Positions 25,377 to 34,799 of a DNA stretch of 42,103 nt are shown piece after piece. Location of the stretch: positions 1 to 42,103 of the forward strand of contig JAKAVO010000014.1 of NCBI GenBank assembly GCA_021817255.1, read 5' to 3'. Origin of the DNA: Thermoplasmata archaeon (GTDB taxonomy: Archaea > Thermoplasmatota > Thermoplasmata > Thermoplasmatales > Thermoplasmataceae). Position numbers and translations under genes: made by a program. How positions within the stretch are numbered: the first letter of the stretch is position 1; each line of letters starts with the position of its first letter. The notes under the pieces were generated by a model. It was not told the origin of the DNA and did no database searches. It saw nothing but the letters and a program-made list of their open reading frames with translations.

Positions 25377-26671
25377 CCAGCCTCCATTGCAAGTTTGTAG
25401 GCAGCTTTTCCAATGCTTTCATTTACCGGATCCCACTGAATTACCCTTCCGGATTCAGTATTAATACGGTTTTTTGAAAGGTTATAGTTCCTTACTGAAA
25501 ACACGCTTCCCAGCCTTGGATCTGTATATTTAGCTGCTATGCTCTCTGCCCTGATATCAACAATGGTTGGAAGAACCTTGAACCTGTAAAGATGCCGGGA
25601 TATGCTCTCTATTCTTGAAATGTTGCCCTTCTCCAGGCTTGTAAGTATCATAACGCTTGGCCTGGTTTCCATCATGATTCTTGTCATTGATGATCCTATG
25701 CCTGTAAATTTCTCTGTGACCCACTTTGACTCAAGAAGCAAAAGGCTCCTCCTGATCTGGTTAAATGTATCCATTCCGGAAGAAGGCAGGACATATTCAG
25801 ACCTCTTCAGGCGGTTTAATTTTATTGGCCAGAATCCAACGTTATAATTCTTTGAGATGAGGTACTTTGTTCCCGAAAGCACAAGGGTTATGGCATATTC
25901 CAGAGGGTTTTCCACACTGGATCCGTGGGACATAAAGGGTGAGACGTCGACGTAGAAAATAAAATTCTTCAAGCCCTCCCTCTCGTAAACATTCACCATC
26001 AGGTTATCCTTGTATGCGGTTTTAGCTGAGCTTTTCCAGTTTATTGCCTTGAAAGGATCGCCGGGCACATAATCCCTGATTGATTCAAATTCATGAGTTG
26101 GCGGACCAGTTCTTGTTACTGAATTTCTCGGTTTTACCCTGTTTGATTTGAGTTGGAACTGGCTCTTCCTGAGCATCTTGACCTTCGGATCAACCTCTAT
26201 ATTATGGGATATTGGGAATTTCAATATTTTTTTTCTCTTGTAGCCTATTAAAGGCTGGTATTCAATTATGATTTCTGTCCAGTTGAATATGCCCCTTCTG
26301 GTGGATACGATAGTATATTCCATTGCCATTTCCCTCTCCTTGAAGCCCTTGAAAAGAATGTGGACATTTGTTCCATTTAGAATATTCATTTCCGGATATG
26401 TTGGAAACTGCATATTCAGCATTCCGAGGCCTTTCTTGGCCATAACCTTAACCTGGATTGTGTATTCATCGCCAACCTTCAGGAATTTGGGGATGTCATA
26501 GTCGACGTCAAGCTTCAGGTCCTTTTCCATGTATGATAACACAAAAATGAAAATTACAGGCATGAACAATGAACCAAATATGGCCTTCTGTGTTGATATG
26601 ATGCCCGCCACAGCAATGAATGCAGTAATTACTGACAGAATGATAATCTGCTTATTCCAGGAACTGTTCAT
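25370..26671 (-). CDS. DUF58 domain protein (von Willebrand A-like), MoxR partner
   Basis: A 433-residue protein. Two N-terminal membrane helices (about 8-50) are followed by a beta-sandwich region. The DUF58 signature is HEFESIRDYVPGDPFKAINW, then a vWA-like part (FIFYVDVSPFM) with the beginning of a MIDAS-type site. DUF58 proteins are nearly always encoded next to MoxR ATPases and are thought to be the metal-binding adaptor or target of that chaperone. The stop and start codons overlap those of the neighbouring genes by a few bases. Confidence 0.9.
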   Translation of the reverse strand: MNSSWNKQIIILSVITAFIAVAGIISTQKAIFGSLFMPVIFIFVLSYMEKDLKLDVDYDIPKFLKVGDEYTIQVKVMAKKGLGMLNMQFPTYPEMNILNGTNVHILFKGFKEREMAMEYTIVSTRRGIFNWTEIIIEYQPLIGYKRKKILKFPISHNIEVDPKVKMLRKSQFQLKSNRVKPRNSVTRTGPPTHEFESIRDYVPGDPFKAINWKSSAKTAYKDNLMVNVYEREGLKNFIFYVDVSPFMSHGSSVENPLEYAITLVLSGTKYLISKNYNVGFWPIKLNRLKRSEYVLPSSGMDTFNQIRRSLLLLESKWVTEKFTGIGSSMTRIMMETRPSVMILTSLEKGNISRIESISRHLYRFKVLPTIVDIRAESIAAKYTDPRLGSVFSVRNYNLSKNRINTESGRVIQWDPVNESIGKAAYKLAMEAGW

Positions 26672-27639
26672 TGGCTGCCTTTTGGTACTTCCATTTTTTC
26701 GAGATATTCCTTTACAATGTCTTCAGTGGATACCTCTTCCATAACCTGCTCAGGCTTCAAGATTATCCTGTGTGCAAGGCATTCAACTGCCACGCTTTTA
26801 ACATCATCCGGTATCACGTAATCTCTCCCGTCAATCATTGCCATGGCCTGGGAGAGCCTCATCAATGAAATTATGCCTCTGGGGCTTGGGCCTGCCATCA
26901 CTCTCTTATCATCCCTTATCTGCCTGAACTGGGAGATATAACCTGTGATTTCATCGCTTACTGTGACCTTTTCTGATATTTTTTGAAGTTCAGTCACTTT
27001 GGCTGCATCCATTAACTTTTCTGCCTTTGAACTTGGATCATTTGTTCCCCAGAGTTTTCTCCTCCTCAATATCTCAAGATCATCCTTTGGGTACCCGAAT
27101 GAAAGCCTTATCATGAACCTGTCCATCTGAGCCTCGGGGAGAGGGTATGTGCCCTCAAATTCAATTGGGTTCTGTGTTGCAATTACAATAAATGGCGGTG
27201 GCAGTTTTATTGTTTCCCCTTCAATGGTCACCTGCTTCTCCTCCATGGATTCAAGGAGGGCAGCCTGTGTTTTTGGCGGAGCCCTGTTAATTTCATCTGC
27301 GAGTATGAGGTTTGAAAATACAGGCCCCTTTACCAGTTCAAAGTTTCCCGTGGAAGCTCTCCATATCTTTGTTCCTGTTATATCGCTCGGAAGCAGGTCA
27401 GGTGTAAACTGAATCCTCTTAAACCCTATCCCAAGAACATTTGAAAACAATTTTGCAACAAACGTTTTCCCTATGCCAGGATTGTCCTGCAGCAAAACAT
27501 GGCCGGAAGCCATGATTGATGCCGTTATTTTTCTTAACGGTTCACTGTCGCCAACAAAATACTTTGATATCTCATCCACTATTGACCCCGATGCCTTTAC
27601 ACTTTCATTTACTTCCTTTTCCAAATCTTCATTATTCAT
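26668..27639 (-). CDS. MoxR-family AAA+ ATPase
   Basis: About 323 residues. Walker A is NPGIGKTF, Walker B is LADEINRAPPKTQAALLESM, sensor 1 is VIATQNP, followed by YPLPEAQMDRFMIRLSFGYP and the C-terminal lid (GPSPRGIISLMRLSQAMA). MoxR ATPases act as chaperones that assemble or activate vWA-containing partners, here the DUF58 protein. I prefer the ATG at 27639; an in-frame TTG lies at 27651. The start overlaps the upstream gene's end. Confidence 0.93.
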   Translation of the reverse strand: MNNEDLEKEVNESVKASGSIVDEISKYFVGDSEPLRKITASIMASGHVLLQDNPGIGKTFVAKLFSNVLGIGFKRIQFTPDLLPSDITGTKIWRASTGNFELVKGPVFSNLILADEINRAPPKTQAALLESMEEKQVTIEGETIKLPPPFIVIATQNPIEFEGTYPLPEAQMDRFMIRLSFGYPKDDLEILRRRKLWGTNDPSSKAEKLMDAAKVTELQKISEKVTVSDEITGYISQFRQIRDDKRVMAGPSPRGIISLMRLSQAMAMIDGRDYVIPDDVKSVAVECLAHRIILKPEQVMEEVSTEDIVKEYLEKMEVPKGSQ

Positions 27640-28759
27640 TTTTCTCACCAACTGCCCCTAAATACTTCAATAAATTTTCAGTAATGTGCTTTCTTCTTGC
27701 CACTTCATCCACGTATATTCTGCTATTTTTTTTAGCTACGCCCATCGCAAGGGACCTGGGCTGATTGTACTCCGTTGTCTGTTTTAGCACTCTTTGAATA
27801 AAATCCAGGTCCATGCCTCTTTCCGTAAGGTATTTTGTAACAGAAATAATCAGCTGTTCCTTGGCCCCATCGCTTTCAAATGCCTCCAGCGATTTGCCCA
27901 TATTGGAGATGTCAGAGTACGTTGTCAGGTTTGAGGGTTTTTCAAATTTCTTGAAAACTGTTATGTTTGAATTGTCCATTTTGCTTGAAGTTTTTCTATA
28001 TAAGAAACGAACGGAAACTATAATGCCCGCAAGAACGAGGATGGTGCTGAAAAGGAGGAATATGATTGAGTAGGGGCTTGAAGAGAACTCTATATAAAGC
28101 CCAATGAAGAGGCCAAGAAGAAAGGAGAAAGGGCCAATAGCTCCCTGCGAATTTACTATCTGCCCCGATATAGAGGAATATGACTCATTCTTGGAATCAA
28201 GCCCAGCATAGAAGAATGATATAATCAGGAAGGCAATAAAAGTGAAAAATATGCCATATGAGAGTGGCAGAATCTTTACAACATCAGTAAATAGCGCGTA
28301 AGCGATTAATAATAGAAGTGTGTTTGCAAATGGCGTAACAAACATTGCAAACCTGGGCAATGATTTATTCACTGCCTCTATTTTAGCCATTTTCCTTCCT
28401 GCAGAGAACAAAGTTATTGAAATCAGAAATGGGAATAATGCAGTTTCCTGGCTATACTGGGCAGGAGTGCTTGCTATAAAAATGGGTGAAAGCAGGAAAA
28501 TCCAAAGCAAGAGAATAAACGTGAAGGGAAACACCATATACCACAACAGGTAAAAAGAACCGGATTTCAATGGTGTTTTCAGAACCTGGCCAATTCCAAA
28601 TGCAAATACAGATGCATCTAACAAAATGAACAGGGAAGCTGCCAGTGATGGAAAAAATATATAAACAGGCAGAAACAAAGCAATGCCAATGGCAATAAGC
28701 ATGTATCCGGCACCTTTGCCAGCTGGTTTATTTTTAATTATATTACGTTCCAACAGCAA
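27632..28759 (-). CDS. Polytopic membrane protein with cytoplasmic tail, MoxR operon
   Basis: A 375-residue protein. About eight hydrophobic helices span residues 20-255. A soluble C-terminal tail of about 110 residues (YLTERGMDLDFIQRVLKQTT, KKNSRIYVDEVARRKHITEN) would face the MoxR ATPase. No named family recognised. It starts 3 nt after the stop of the preceding gene and overlaps the MoxR start. Confidence 0.7.
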   Translation of the reverse strand: MLLERNIIKNKPAGKGAGYMLIAIGIALFLPVYIFFPSLAASLFILLDASVFAFGIGQVLKTPLKSGSFYLLWYMVFPFTFILLLWIFLLSPIFIASTPAQYSQETALFPFLISITLFSAGRKMAKIEAVNKSLPRFAMFVTPFANTLLLLIAYALFTDVVKILPLSYGIFFTFIAFLIISFFYAGLDSKNESYSSISGQIVNSQGAIGPFSFLLGLFIGLYIEFSSSPYSIIFLLFSTILVLAGIIVSVRFLYRKTSSKMDNSNITVFKKFEKPSNLTTYSDISNMGKSLEAFESDGAKEQLIISVTKYLTERGMDLDFIQRVLKQTTEYNQPRSLAMGVAKKNSRIYVDEVARRKHITENLLKYLGAVGEKNE

Positions 28760-28762
28760 CCC

Positions 28763-29935
28763 CTACATAAACATTTTTGGATCTTTCATAGAATTCCTAA
28801 GATACCTTAAGAATTCATAATATTCATTACTATTAATTCTTTTTTGTCCATAATATATTCGTTCATATATCTTAATCAACTTTTCTGCAGACAATTTATC
28901 ACTGACAAGGTTCTGGAAACCCTCTGAATTTCCAAGTTCCCTCAGTGTCTTATTTTTCAGGGAATTCATTAACTCTCCTCCAATGTTGCCAGTCAGTTGT
29001 TTCTGGGCATCTTCCCTTATGTTTATTCCCATGATGTCTTTTTCTTCACTCCCTTCATTCCATATGCCCCTGATTTTGTTCAGGCCTTTCTGGACCGACA
29101 TGTTCAAATTTCCTTTGGGGAAGTTGCCCTTAAGCTTGCTGTCTGATGAATCAATTTGCATATTCCTGTCGATTTCTATATCCAGTGGGCTGGAATAATC
29201 CCAAATGAGAGGCATATCTTCCGGGATTTTCGGTTTTATGTATCCCATCCCTTCCCATCCCATGAATTTTTTAAGCTTAAAAATGTAATTTCTTGGTTCA
29301 GAATCGCTTGGGCGGTTTGTCTCCGGTGCTACCTGCAAAATATCATCCTTATCTGCCCTTGAATCATAGGATTCCTTGTAATCATTTTTAACATTTTTGT
29401 TTCTGCCACCTTTCTTTTTTATTCTATTTCCACCAAGTTTTCTCGTTGCATATACACTCATTATAACTGCGATTGCCCCTATTAAAATAATAAGGAATAT
29501 GGGATTCAGCAATATTTGTTGTATAACATTAACTTTGCTGTTCACACTGTTTGAAGTCCCCTGTCCACCATGGCCCCCTCCTCCACCAGGAGACGATGAT
29601 GTTGAGTTTGTTTTAGTTGAGTTAAAGTTTGCAGGTGGCAAGGTGATATTGAATTTTGGCCATTTGAAGTGGAAATTTGGTGCTCTAAACAATGCCCCAA
29701 GATTCAGGTTTAGATGGGGCAGTGAAAGATTAAGGTTTGGAAGGCTAAATCCAAACCCACTGCCGAAACCACTGCCCAGGCCTGTATTTGATCCTGAACC
29801 GCCACCCTGGCCAGTTCCACTTCCAGAACTTGATGACTTTACAACAGGAATTGAGGAAAGAGATGATATAAGAATCCATGTTACAACAACAATTGCAACA
29901 ATGGAAATTACCCCTTTCTTATATCCTGGACCCAT
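28763..29935 (-). CDS. Gly/Ser-rich membrane protein with DUF4129-like C-terminus
   Basis: A 390-residue protein that heads the operon. It has an N-terminal membrane helix, then a low-complexity extracellular region rich in Gly, Ser, Asn and Leu (SLPNLNLSLPHLNLNLG). A second membrane helix (about 145-165) and a charged cytoplasmic part follow. The C-terminus IYERIYYGQKRINSNEYYEF resembles the end of DUF4129 proteins, which commonly accompany MoxR, DUF58 and transglutaminase-like genes. The match is short, so the family call is tentative. A TATA element (29956-29965) lies about 20-30 nt before the start, implying a leaderless operon message. Confidence 0.65.
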   Translation of the reverse strand: MGPGYKKGVISIVAIVVVTWILISSLSSIPVVKSSSSGSGTGQGGGSGSNTGLGSGFGSGFGFSLPNLNLSLPHLNLNLGALFRAPNFHFKWPKFNITLPPANFNSTKTNSTSSSPGGGGGHGGQGTSNSVNSKVNVIQQILLNPIFLIILIGAIAVIMSVYATRKLGGNRIKKKGGRNKNVKNDYKESYDSRADKDDILQVAPETNRPSDSEPRNYIFKLKKFMGWEGMGYIKPKIPEDMPLIWDYSSPLDIEIDRNMQIDSSDSKLKGNFPKGNLNMSVQKGLNKIRGIWNEGSEEKDIMGINIREDAQKQLTGNIGGELMNSLKNKTLRELGNSEGFQNLVSDKLSAEKLIKIYERIYYGQKRINSNEYYEFLRYLRNSMKDPKMFM

Positions 29936-29955
29936 ATTTAGTTATGTAAGCATTG

Positions 29956-29965
29956 CAATATAAGT
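29956..29965 (-). promoter_or_regulatory. TATA box of the MoxR/DUF58 operon
   Basis: On the minus strand this reads ACTTATATTG, 21-30 nt upstream of the ATG at 29935. It is the only clear promoter before the five overlapping or abutting genes down to 24774. Confidence 0.55.
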
Positions 29966-30180
29966 TTTTGTTTCCTTTATTTTGTGCAGTAATATTGGAA
30001 AGATAATGTAAAACAAATATCAGGTTCGATTGCCACCCATCCCAAAACCAAATCCCATTTTTTGGCATGAATACGAATGGCAATGATTCATAAAACTTGC
30101 ATAAGATTGGGTCTTCTTACGAACATGTTGATTTTCAAAATTGTGGTCAATAATTATCAACCAGTTTTCAGCGTAATAGA

Positions 30181-30188
30181 TATATATG
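30181..30188 (+). promoter_or_regulatory. TATA box of the zinc-ribbon protein gene
   Basis: TATATATG is 25-32 nt upstream of the ATG at 30213. This supports that ATG and a leaderless transcript rather than the in-frame start at 30192, which would sit within a few bases of the TATA box. Confidence 0.55.
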
Positions 30189-30212
30189 TAAGTGATATGT
30201 ATTGTATATCTA

Positions 30213-30845
30213 ATGATTGTTCTTGAGCCAGATGAAAACGAGATACTCGAAGAAAAAAGCGTGATGGTACAAAATAGTGCAAGGGTTGAAGATGGAAAAT
30301 TGCATGTGACCAATAAGAGGATCATCTACGAAAAAGTTGGGGAAAGGAAACTGAGAAGGGCGGATGCATCAAAAATATTTCTTGAAATACCCATGTACGA
30401 CATTTTGAACGTGTCTTCTGCAGTTCCAAAGATGAGCCTGCTGACCAAAAAGAAGCTTGCTGTGGAATTCAGAAAAGAAGGTGATATGCAGACAGTTGAA
30501 TTTGAGATCAAGAAGCCGGAAAGCATGGTTGATATTATAAAAAACTGGGCAACAACCTCAAAGAGGGAGCATGAAGACAGGCTGAAACAGGAAGATCAGG
30601 AACGGTTCAGAAGAGAACTGGAAATGGCTAAAGCCAAGTCCAATAAGAGCAATGTAAATGTGATAAGCTTTGGCAGGAATGCAAATTCTCCTCAACCACC
30701 AAACAAAAATAATGACATAACAGGGGAAAACAAGAAAAATCTGCCAAAACCTGCAGAAACTGTTGATGTATGCCCTGAATGTGGAAGTTACATGCCAGAA
30801 GGCAGCAAATTTTGCCCCGAGTGCGGTTACAAAATAAAACAATGA
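30213..30845 (+). CDS. PH/GRAM-like domain protein with C-terminal zinc ribbon
   Basis: A 210-residue soluble protein. The N-terminal part (LHVTNKRIIYEKVG followed by IPMYDILNVSS) resembles bacterial PH or GRAM-like domains. A charged helical linker (KREHEDRLKQEDQERFRREL) and a low-complexity segment follow. The C-terminal zinc ribbon is CPECGSYMPEGSKFCPECGY with four cysteines. Such architectures are common in archaea without known function. It is divergent from the MoxR operon. Start chosen from the TATA spacing. Confidence 0.7.
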   Translation: MIVLEPDENEILEEKSVMVQNSARVEDGKLHVTNKRIIYEKVGERKLRRADASKIFLEIPMYDILNVSSAVPKMSLLTKKKLAVEFRKEGDMQTVEFEIKKPESMVDIIKNWATTSKREHEDRLKQEDQERFRRELEMAKAKSNKSNVNVISFGRNANSPQPPNKNNDITGENKKNLPKPAETVDVCPECGSYMPEGSKFCPECGYKIKQ

Positions 30846-31001
30846 AAATTAAAATTTAAAAATTTTAGTTTGATATCTTTATTAACTTGGTTTTAAATCG
30901 TGGGATTCAGGGGTTCGAATATTGTATCGTGATAATTTTGCCATCACTTTATTTCAAAAAAAACGAGCAAACTCTTAATACTGTAATTTCCATAATGAGG
31001 T

Positions 31002-32960
31002 GTGGACTCGAATAGCGAATCTATTGAAGATTGGGTAAATAACGAAAACATTCAAACTACAAAGGATGTAGAAGTGCCCAAAATCCTTTTTGACCAGGTT
31101 ATAGGCCAGGAAGGGGCCGGAGAGGTTGTTAAGAAAGCAGCACTCCAGAAAAGGCACGTATTATTATTAGGCGAACCTGGAACTGGCAAATCCATGCTCG
31201 CACAATCAATGGTGGATTTCCTCCCCAAAGAAGAATTAGAGGATATTGTTGTATTTCACAACCCTGAAGATAACAACAGACCAAAAATTAAAACATTTCC
31301 TGCTGGAAAAGGCAAGGAAATAGTAAGGCAGTACCAGATCAGGGCAGAACAGGAGAAAAAAGACAAGTCAAGAATGATAGTTACTATTGTGTTTTCTATA
31401 TTCATAGTTGGTTTGATCTTATCAATCATAACACTGAATTATTACATAGTATTCCTTGCACTTCTTGTTGCAGTCATGATCTATTTCTTCGCATCTATGA
31501 ATCCGGCAATGAGAACGGAAAGGGCGATGGTTCCAAAAGTGCTTGTAACGCATACAGCAAATGACAAGCCTCCGTTCATTGACTCAACAGGAGTCCATTC
31601 CGGAGCACTCCTTGGAGATGTCAGGCACGATCCATTCCAGTCAGGTGGCCTTGAAACACCATCACACGACAGGGTTGAGGCAGGAAATATCCACAAGGCG
31701 GACAAGGGTGTGCTTTTCATAGATGAGATAAATTTATTGAGGCCTGAAAGCCAGCAGGCTCTTTTAACAGCCATGCAGGAGAAGAAATTCCCAATTTCAG
31801 GACAGAGTGAAAGAAGCACAGGAGCTTTGGTTCAGACTGAACCGGTACCATGTGACTTTGTTCTTGTAGCTGCAGGAAACCTGGATGCTTTACAGGGGAT
31901 GCACCCTGCCCTCAGATCGAGAATCAGGGGGTACGGTTATGAAGTATATGTAAAGGATTCAATGGAAGATAACGATGAAAACAGGAAAAAACTGTTGCAG
32001 TTCATAGCCCAGGAAGTGGTCAAAGATAAAAAAATTCCACATTTCGACAAGAATGCAGTTATAGAGATAATGAAAGAAGCACAAAAAAGATCTGGGAGAA
32101 GGGGCAAGCTCACGCTAAGGCTAAGGGAACTTGGCGGCTTGATAAGGGCCGCAGGCGATGTGGCAATTTCTGAAAAATCATCCGTTGTTACTGCTGAACA
32201 TGTGACAAAGGCTAAAACGTTCAGCAAACCTGTTGAACAACAGATAGCTGACAGATCTCTTGAAATAAAGAGGCTTTACAAAACATTTCACAATATTGGT
32301 GCAGAGATAGGAACAGTAAATGGGCTTGCAGTTATGGGAGCCAACACGGGAATGGCGGAATACACTGGTGTTGTAATGCCAATAGTCGCTGAGATTACAC
32401 CATCGCAGACCAAGGGCCACGGAAACGTTTATGCTACGGGCAAACTTGGGGAAATAGCCAAAGAGGCAGTCCAGAACGTTTCTGCAGTATTCAAGAAGAT
32501 CAGTGGCAAAGACCTTTCTGATCTGGATATCCACATTCAGTTTGTCGGCACATACGAGGGTGTTGAAGGCGACAGCGCCAGTGTATCAATAGCAACTGCC
32601 GTTATTTCAGCTATTGAAGAGATACCAATAAGGCAGGAGCTTGCAATGACCGGTTCTCTCAGTGTCAGGGGTAATGTCCTTCCTGTAGGCGGGGTTACCG
32701 CAAAGGTGGAAGCAGCAATAGATGCCGGACTAAAGGAAGTAATAGTTCCTGCGGCAAACTTTGGAGACATTATCCTTGACCAGAAATATGTGGATAAGAT
32801 AAGGATAATACCTGTTTCTACCATCGAAGAGGTTCTAGATGAAGCCCTTGAGAAAACAGAAAGAAAGATACAGCTCTTTGAACGAATAACAGAGTTGCTT
32901 AAACCCACAAACCCACTTTCACCAGCAAAGAAAGGAAGGACGGGGACAAGTGCCGCTTGA
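31002..32960 (+). CDS. lonB: Archaeal Lon protease (LonB type), membrane-anchored
   Basis: A 652-residue ATP-dependent protease. AAA+ module with Walker A GEPGTGKS (57-64), interrupted by two membrane helices (about 125-143 and 146-166), the hallmark of archaeal LonB. Walker B is [10 protein letters not shown]. The C-terminal protease domain carries the Ser525-Lys568 dyad (GVEGDSAS and GGVTAK), with the 43-residue separation usual for LonB. It degrades unfolded and regulatory proteins at the inner face of the membrane. It starts with GTG at 31002. A TATA-like CTCTTAATA about 25-33 nt upstream is possible. The next gene overlaps by 11 nt. Confidence 0.95.
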   Translation: MDSNSESIEDWVNNENIQTTKDVEVPKILFDQVIGQEGAGEVVKKAALQKRHVLLLGEPGTGKSMLAQSMVDFLPKEELEDIVVFHNPEDNNRPKIKTFPAGKGKEIVRQYQIRAEQEKKDKSRMIVTIVFSIFIVGLILSIITLNYYIVFLALLVAVMIYFFASMNPAMRTERAMVPKVLVTHTANDKPPFIDSTGVHSGALLGDVRHDPFQSGGLETPSHDRVEAGNIHKADKGVLFIDEINLLRPESQQALLTAMQEKKFPISGQSERSTGALVQTEPVPCDFVLVAAGNLDALQGMHPALRSRIRGYGYEVYVKDSMEDNDENRKKLLQFIAQEVVKDKKIPHFDKNAVIEIMKEAQKRSGRRGKLTLRLRELGGLIRAAGDVAISEKSSVVTAEHVTKAKTFSKPVEQQIADRSLEIKRLYKTFHNIGAEIGTVNGLAVMGANTGMAEYTGVVMPIVAEITPSQTKGHGNVYATGKLGEIAKEAVQNVSAVFKKISGKDLSDLDIHIQFVGTYEGVEGDSASVSIATAVISAIEEIPIRQELAMTGSLSVRGNVLPVGGVTAKVEAAIDAGLKEVIVPAANFGDIILDQKYVDKIRIIPVSTIEEVLDEALEKTERKIQLFERITELLKPTNPLSPAKKGRTGTSAA

Positions 32961-33351
32961 AGTTGTTGAACTTTTATCTGAATCAAGGCCAATAAGCAAG
33001 GTTGATGGGGAATTAGGATTCATCCATTCATTTTTTAAGAAAAGAATTGGAAAGCCGGCGATTATTGAAGCCTGGAAAAGATCAGAGAATTTTAACCTGA
33101 CAAGAATCAAGGACAGAAGCTTATTTTTTTTGTGCCTGATAACAGGGGAGGCAAATATTAACAGGGCAAAAGAAGCAGGAGGCTATAGCAACAGTGATAT
33201 GAGGTGCAATTTAATTTTTGAAAGTTCGGATGAAACAGCTATTGAACTTTTGAAAAATTTTAAGTTAATTCCTTACCCAAACGATGCTGATGAAGGAAAG
33301 AGATTTTATTTTGAAATGACTATGGTTGAACTTGAGTTGATCCATAAATGA
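32950..33351 (+). CDS. KEOPS subunit Cgi121-like protein
   Basis: A 133-residue protein. The central [21 protein letters not shown] and the C-terminal [11 protein letters not shown] align by eye with the Cgi121 pattern (SGQRQIHEAIKIIG ... IALIELKK in methanogen homologues). Cgi121 is the tRNA-binding subunit of the KEOPS complex, which makes t6A37 in tRNA. The remaining KEOPS genes are not in the window. GTG start with a GGGG stretch 5-8 nt upstream, overlapping lonB; its stop overlaps the next ATG (ATGA). Confidence 0.6.
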   Translation: MPLEVVELLSESRPISKVDGELGFIHSFFKKRIGKPAIIEAWKRSENFNLTRIKDRSLFFLCLITGEANINRAKEAGGYSNSDMRCNLIFESSDETAIELLKNFKLIPYPNDADEGKRFYFEMTMVELELIHK

Positions 33352-34250
33352 CAGAGAATAAATTTCTTGCATATACTGGCCATATTAACATTGACGTTGT
33401 GCTGCAGGTAGATCAGATTAATGATAATGTAACTCTCCCTGTTAATGAAGTTAAAGAGACTTTTGGGGGGACAGCAGGGAACTTTGCAATGGTTGCATCC
33501 AGGCTCGGCATGAAGTTCAGGCTATATTCCATTGTTTCGAAGGCCAGCCACGGTGATTACATAAAGAAGCTGGTTGAGCTCAGCGTGGACCTTGGCGGAG
33601 TAAAAATTACAGATGAAAGTTATGGGCCTGTCTGCTACGCAGTGAATGACGGGGAGAGGCAGAAATATTTCCTGGCAGAAGGGCCAATGAAATACGAAAA
33701 ATATAACATTCTTGATGAGAAGTATAAGTATTTGCACCTTGGGACGGGAAATCCGGATCTTAACGTTCGGATGGTTGAAAACGCTAAATATGACTATCTT
33801 TCCTTTGATCCTTCCCAGGAAGTTTTCTTTAAATACGGAAAGAATGAACTGAAATACTTCCTTGAAAAATGCAATTTTATAATGGGAAATGGCGAGGAGA
33901 TCAGGTATATGTTCCAAACATCAGAAGTTGATATTGAAGATTATCCCGACGAAAACCATACTATCGTGATGACTGCAGGGTCGAAAGGCGCCTATGTGTA
34001 TGGAAAAGAGAAGGTGCATATTTTACCCTATGGGCATGTTGCTGAAGGGGGAAACACACTTGGAGCCGGGGATTCTTTCAGGGCAGGCTTTTATTATGGC
34101 CTGAAGAACAGCCTGAATGTCGTGGACTCCGTAAAATGTGGAAATGCAACTTCATATATGGTTGTAAAAAGTGGCATTGAAAATGCAGAGCTCAGCGGCC
34201 ACGAGATATTAACCATGATAAAGAAAATAAAGACTGAAGCAATCAACTGA
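33348..34250 (+). CDS. PfkB/ribokinase-family sugar or nucleoside kinase
   Basis: A 300-residue kinase. The N-terminal GHINIDVVLQV and ETFGGTAGNFAMVASRLGM form the substrate side. The PfkB signature NTLGAGDSFRAGF near the C-terminus carries the catalytic Asp; the usual DTTGAGD has become NTLGAGD. The substrate could be a sugar, fructose phosphate or nucleoside; sequence alone does not decide. It is coupled to the Cgi121-like gene (ATGA) and the next ATG follows its stop by one base. Confidence 0.85.
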   Translation: MTENKFLAYTGHINIDVVLQVDQINDNVTLPVNEVKETFGGTAGNFAMVASRLGMKFRLYSIVSKASHGDYIKKLVELSVDLGGVKITDESYGPVCYAVNDGERQKYFLAEGPMKYEKYNILDEKYKYLHLGTGNPDLNVRMVENAKYDYLSFDPSQEVFFKYGKNELKYFLEKCNFIMGNGEEIRYMFQTSEVDIEDYPDENHTIVMTAGSKGAYVYGKEKVHILPYGHVAEGGNTLGAGDSFRAGFYYGLKNSLNVVDSVKCGNATSYMVVKSGIENAELSGHEILTMIKKIKTEAIN

Positions 34251-34251
34251 T

Positions 34252-34776
34252 ATGACCGTTTACACGTTCGAGGGCAGGATTCCGCACATTTCAGAAGAGG
34301 CTTATGTTTCACCTAGCGCGACCATAATTGGTGATGTTACAATAACAGGGGAAGTCTGGGTTGGACCTGGCGCTGTGATAAGGGGAGATTATGGCAAAAT
34401 AGTTATTGGGGACGGAACGGCAGTTGAAGACAATGTTGTTATTCATGCCAGGCCGGGGAAGGAAACTATCATAGGTGAACATGTTACACTTGGCCACTCA
34501 TGCGTGATTCATACCGCCACAATAGGAGACTTTGCAGTGATAGGCATGCATTCTACAGTTACTGACTTTGCGGAAGTAGGGAAATGGGCTGTTATTGCTG
34601 AACATGCACTTGTCAAGACAAAACAGGTAATTGAGCCTGAAAAGATAGCAGGCGGTGTTCCGGCCAGAGTGATAAAAGATGTGCCGGAGGAATTTAAAAA
34701 ACTGTGGGCAGACTATAAATATAATTATACTTCATTCTGCAAAAGATATAAGAATAACCTCAAAGAAAAATTATAA
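34252..34776 (+). CDS. Gamma-carbonic anhydrase family hexapeptide protein
   Basis: A 174-residue left-handed beta-helix protein with hexapeptide repeats ([35 protein letters not shown]). The zinc ligands of the gamma class are in place: NVVIHARPG, then GHSCVIHTA in the next coils. [10 protein letters not shown] is the usual C-terminal turn. It may hydrate CO2 or be one of the PaaY/CaiE-like relatives with other activities. Confidence 0.85.
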   Translation: MTVYTFEGRIPHISEEAYVSPSATIIGDVTITGEVWVGPGAVIRGDYGKIVIGDGTAVEDNVVIHARPGKETIIGEHVTLGHSCVIHTATIGDFAVIGMHSTVTDFAEVGKWAVIAEHALVKTKQVIEPEKIAGGVPARVIKDVPEEFKKLWADYKYNYTSFCKRYKNNLKEKL

Positions 34777-34799
34777 TAGTGCTTTCTTTCTTTCATGCT

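Noticed and set aside
29397-29963. A 188-codon proline-rich plus-strand ORF
   Set aside because: It is antisense to the Gly/Ser-rich region of the DUF4129-like gene, whose composition keeps the opposite strand open.
30905-30935. GGGGTTCGAAT resembling a tRNA T loop
   Set aside because: No complementary 3' stem, acceptor arm or anticodon stem can be folded around it.
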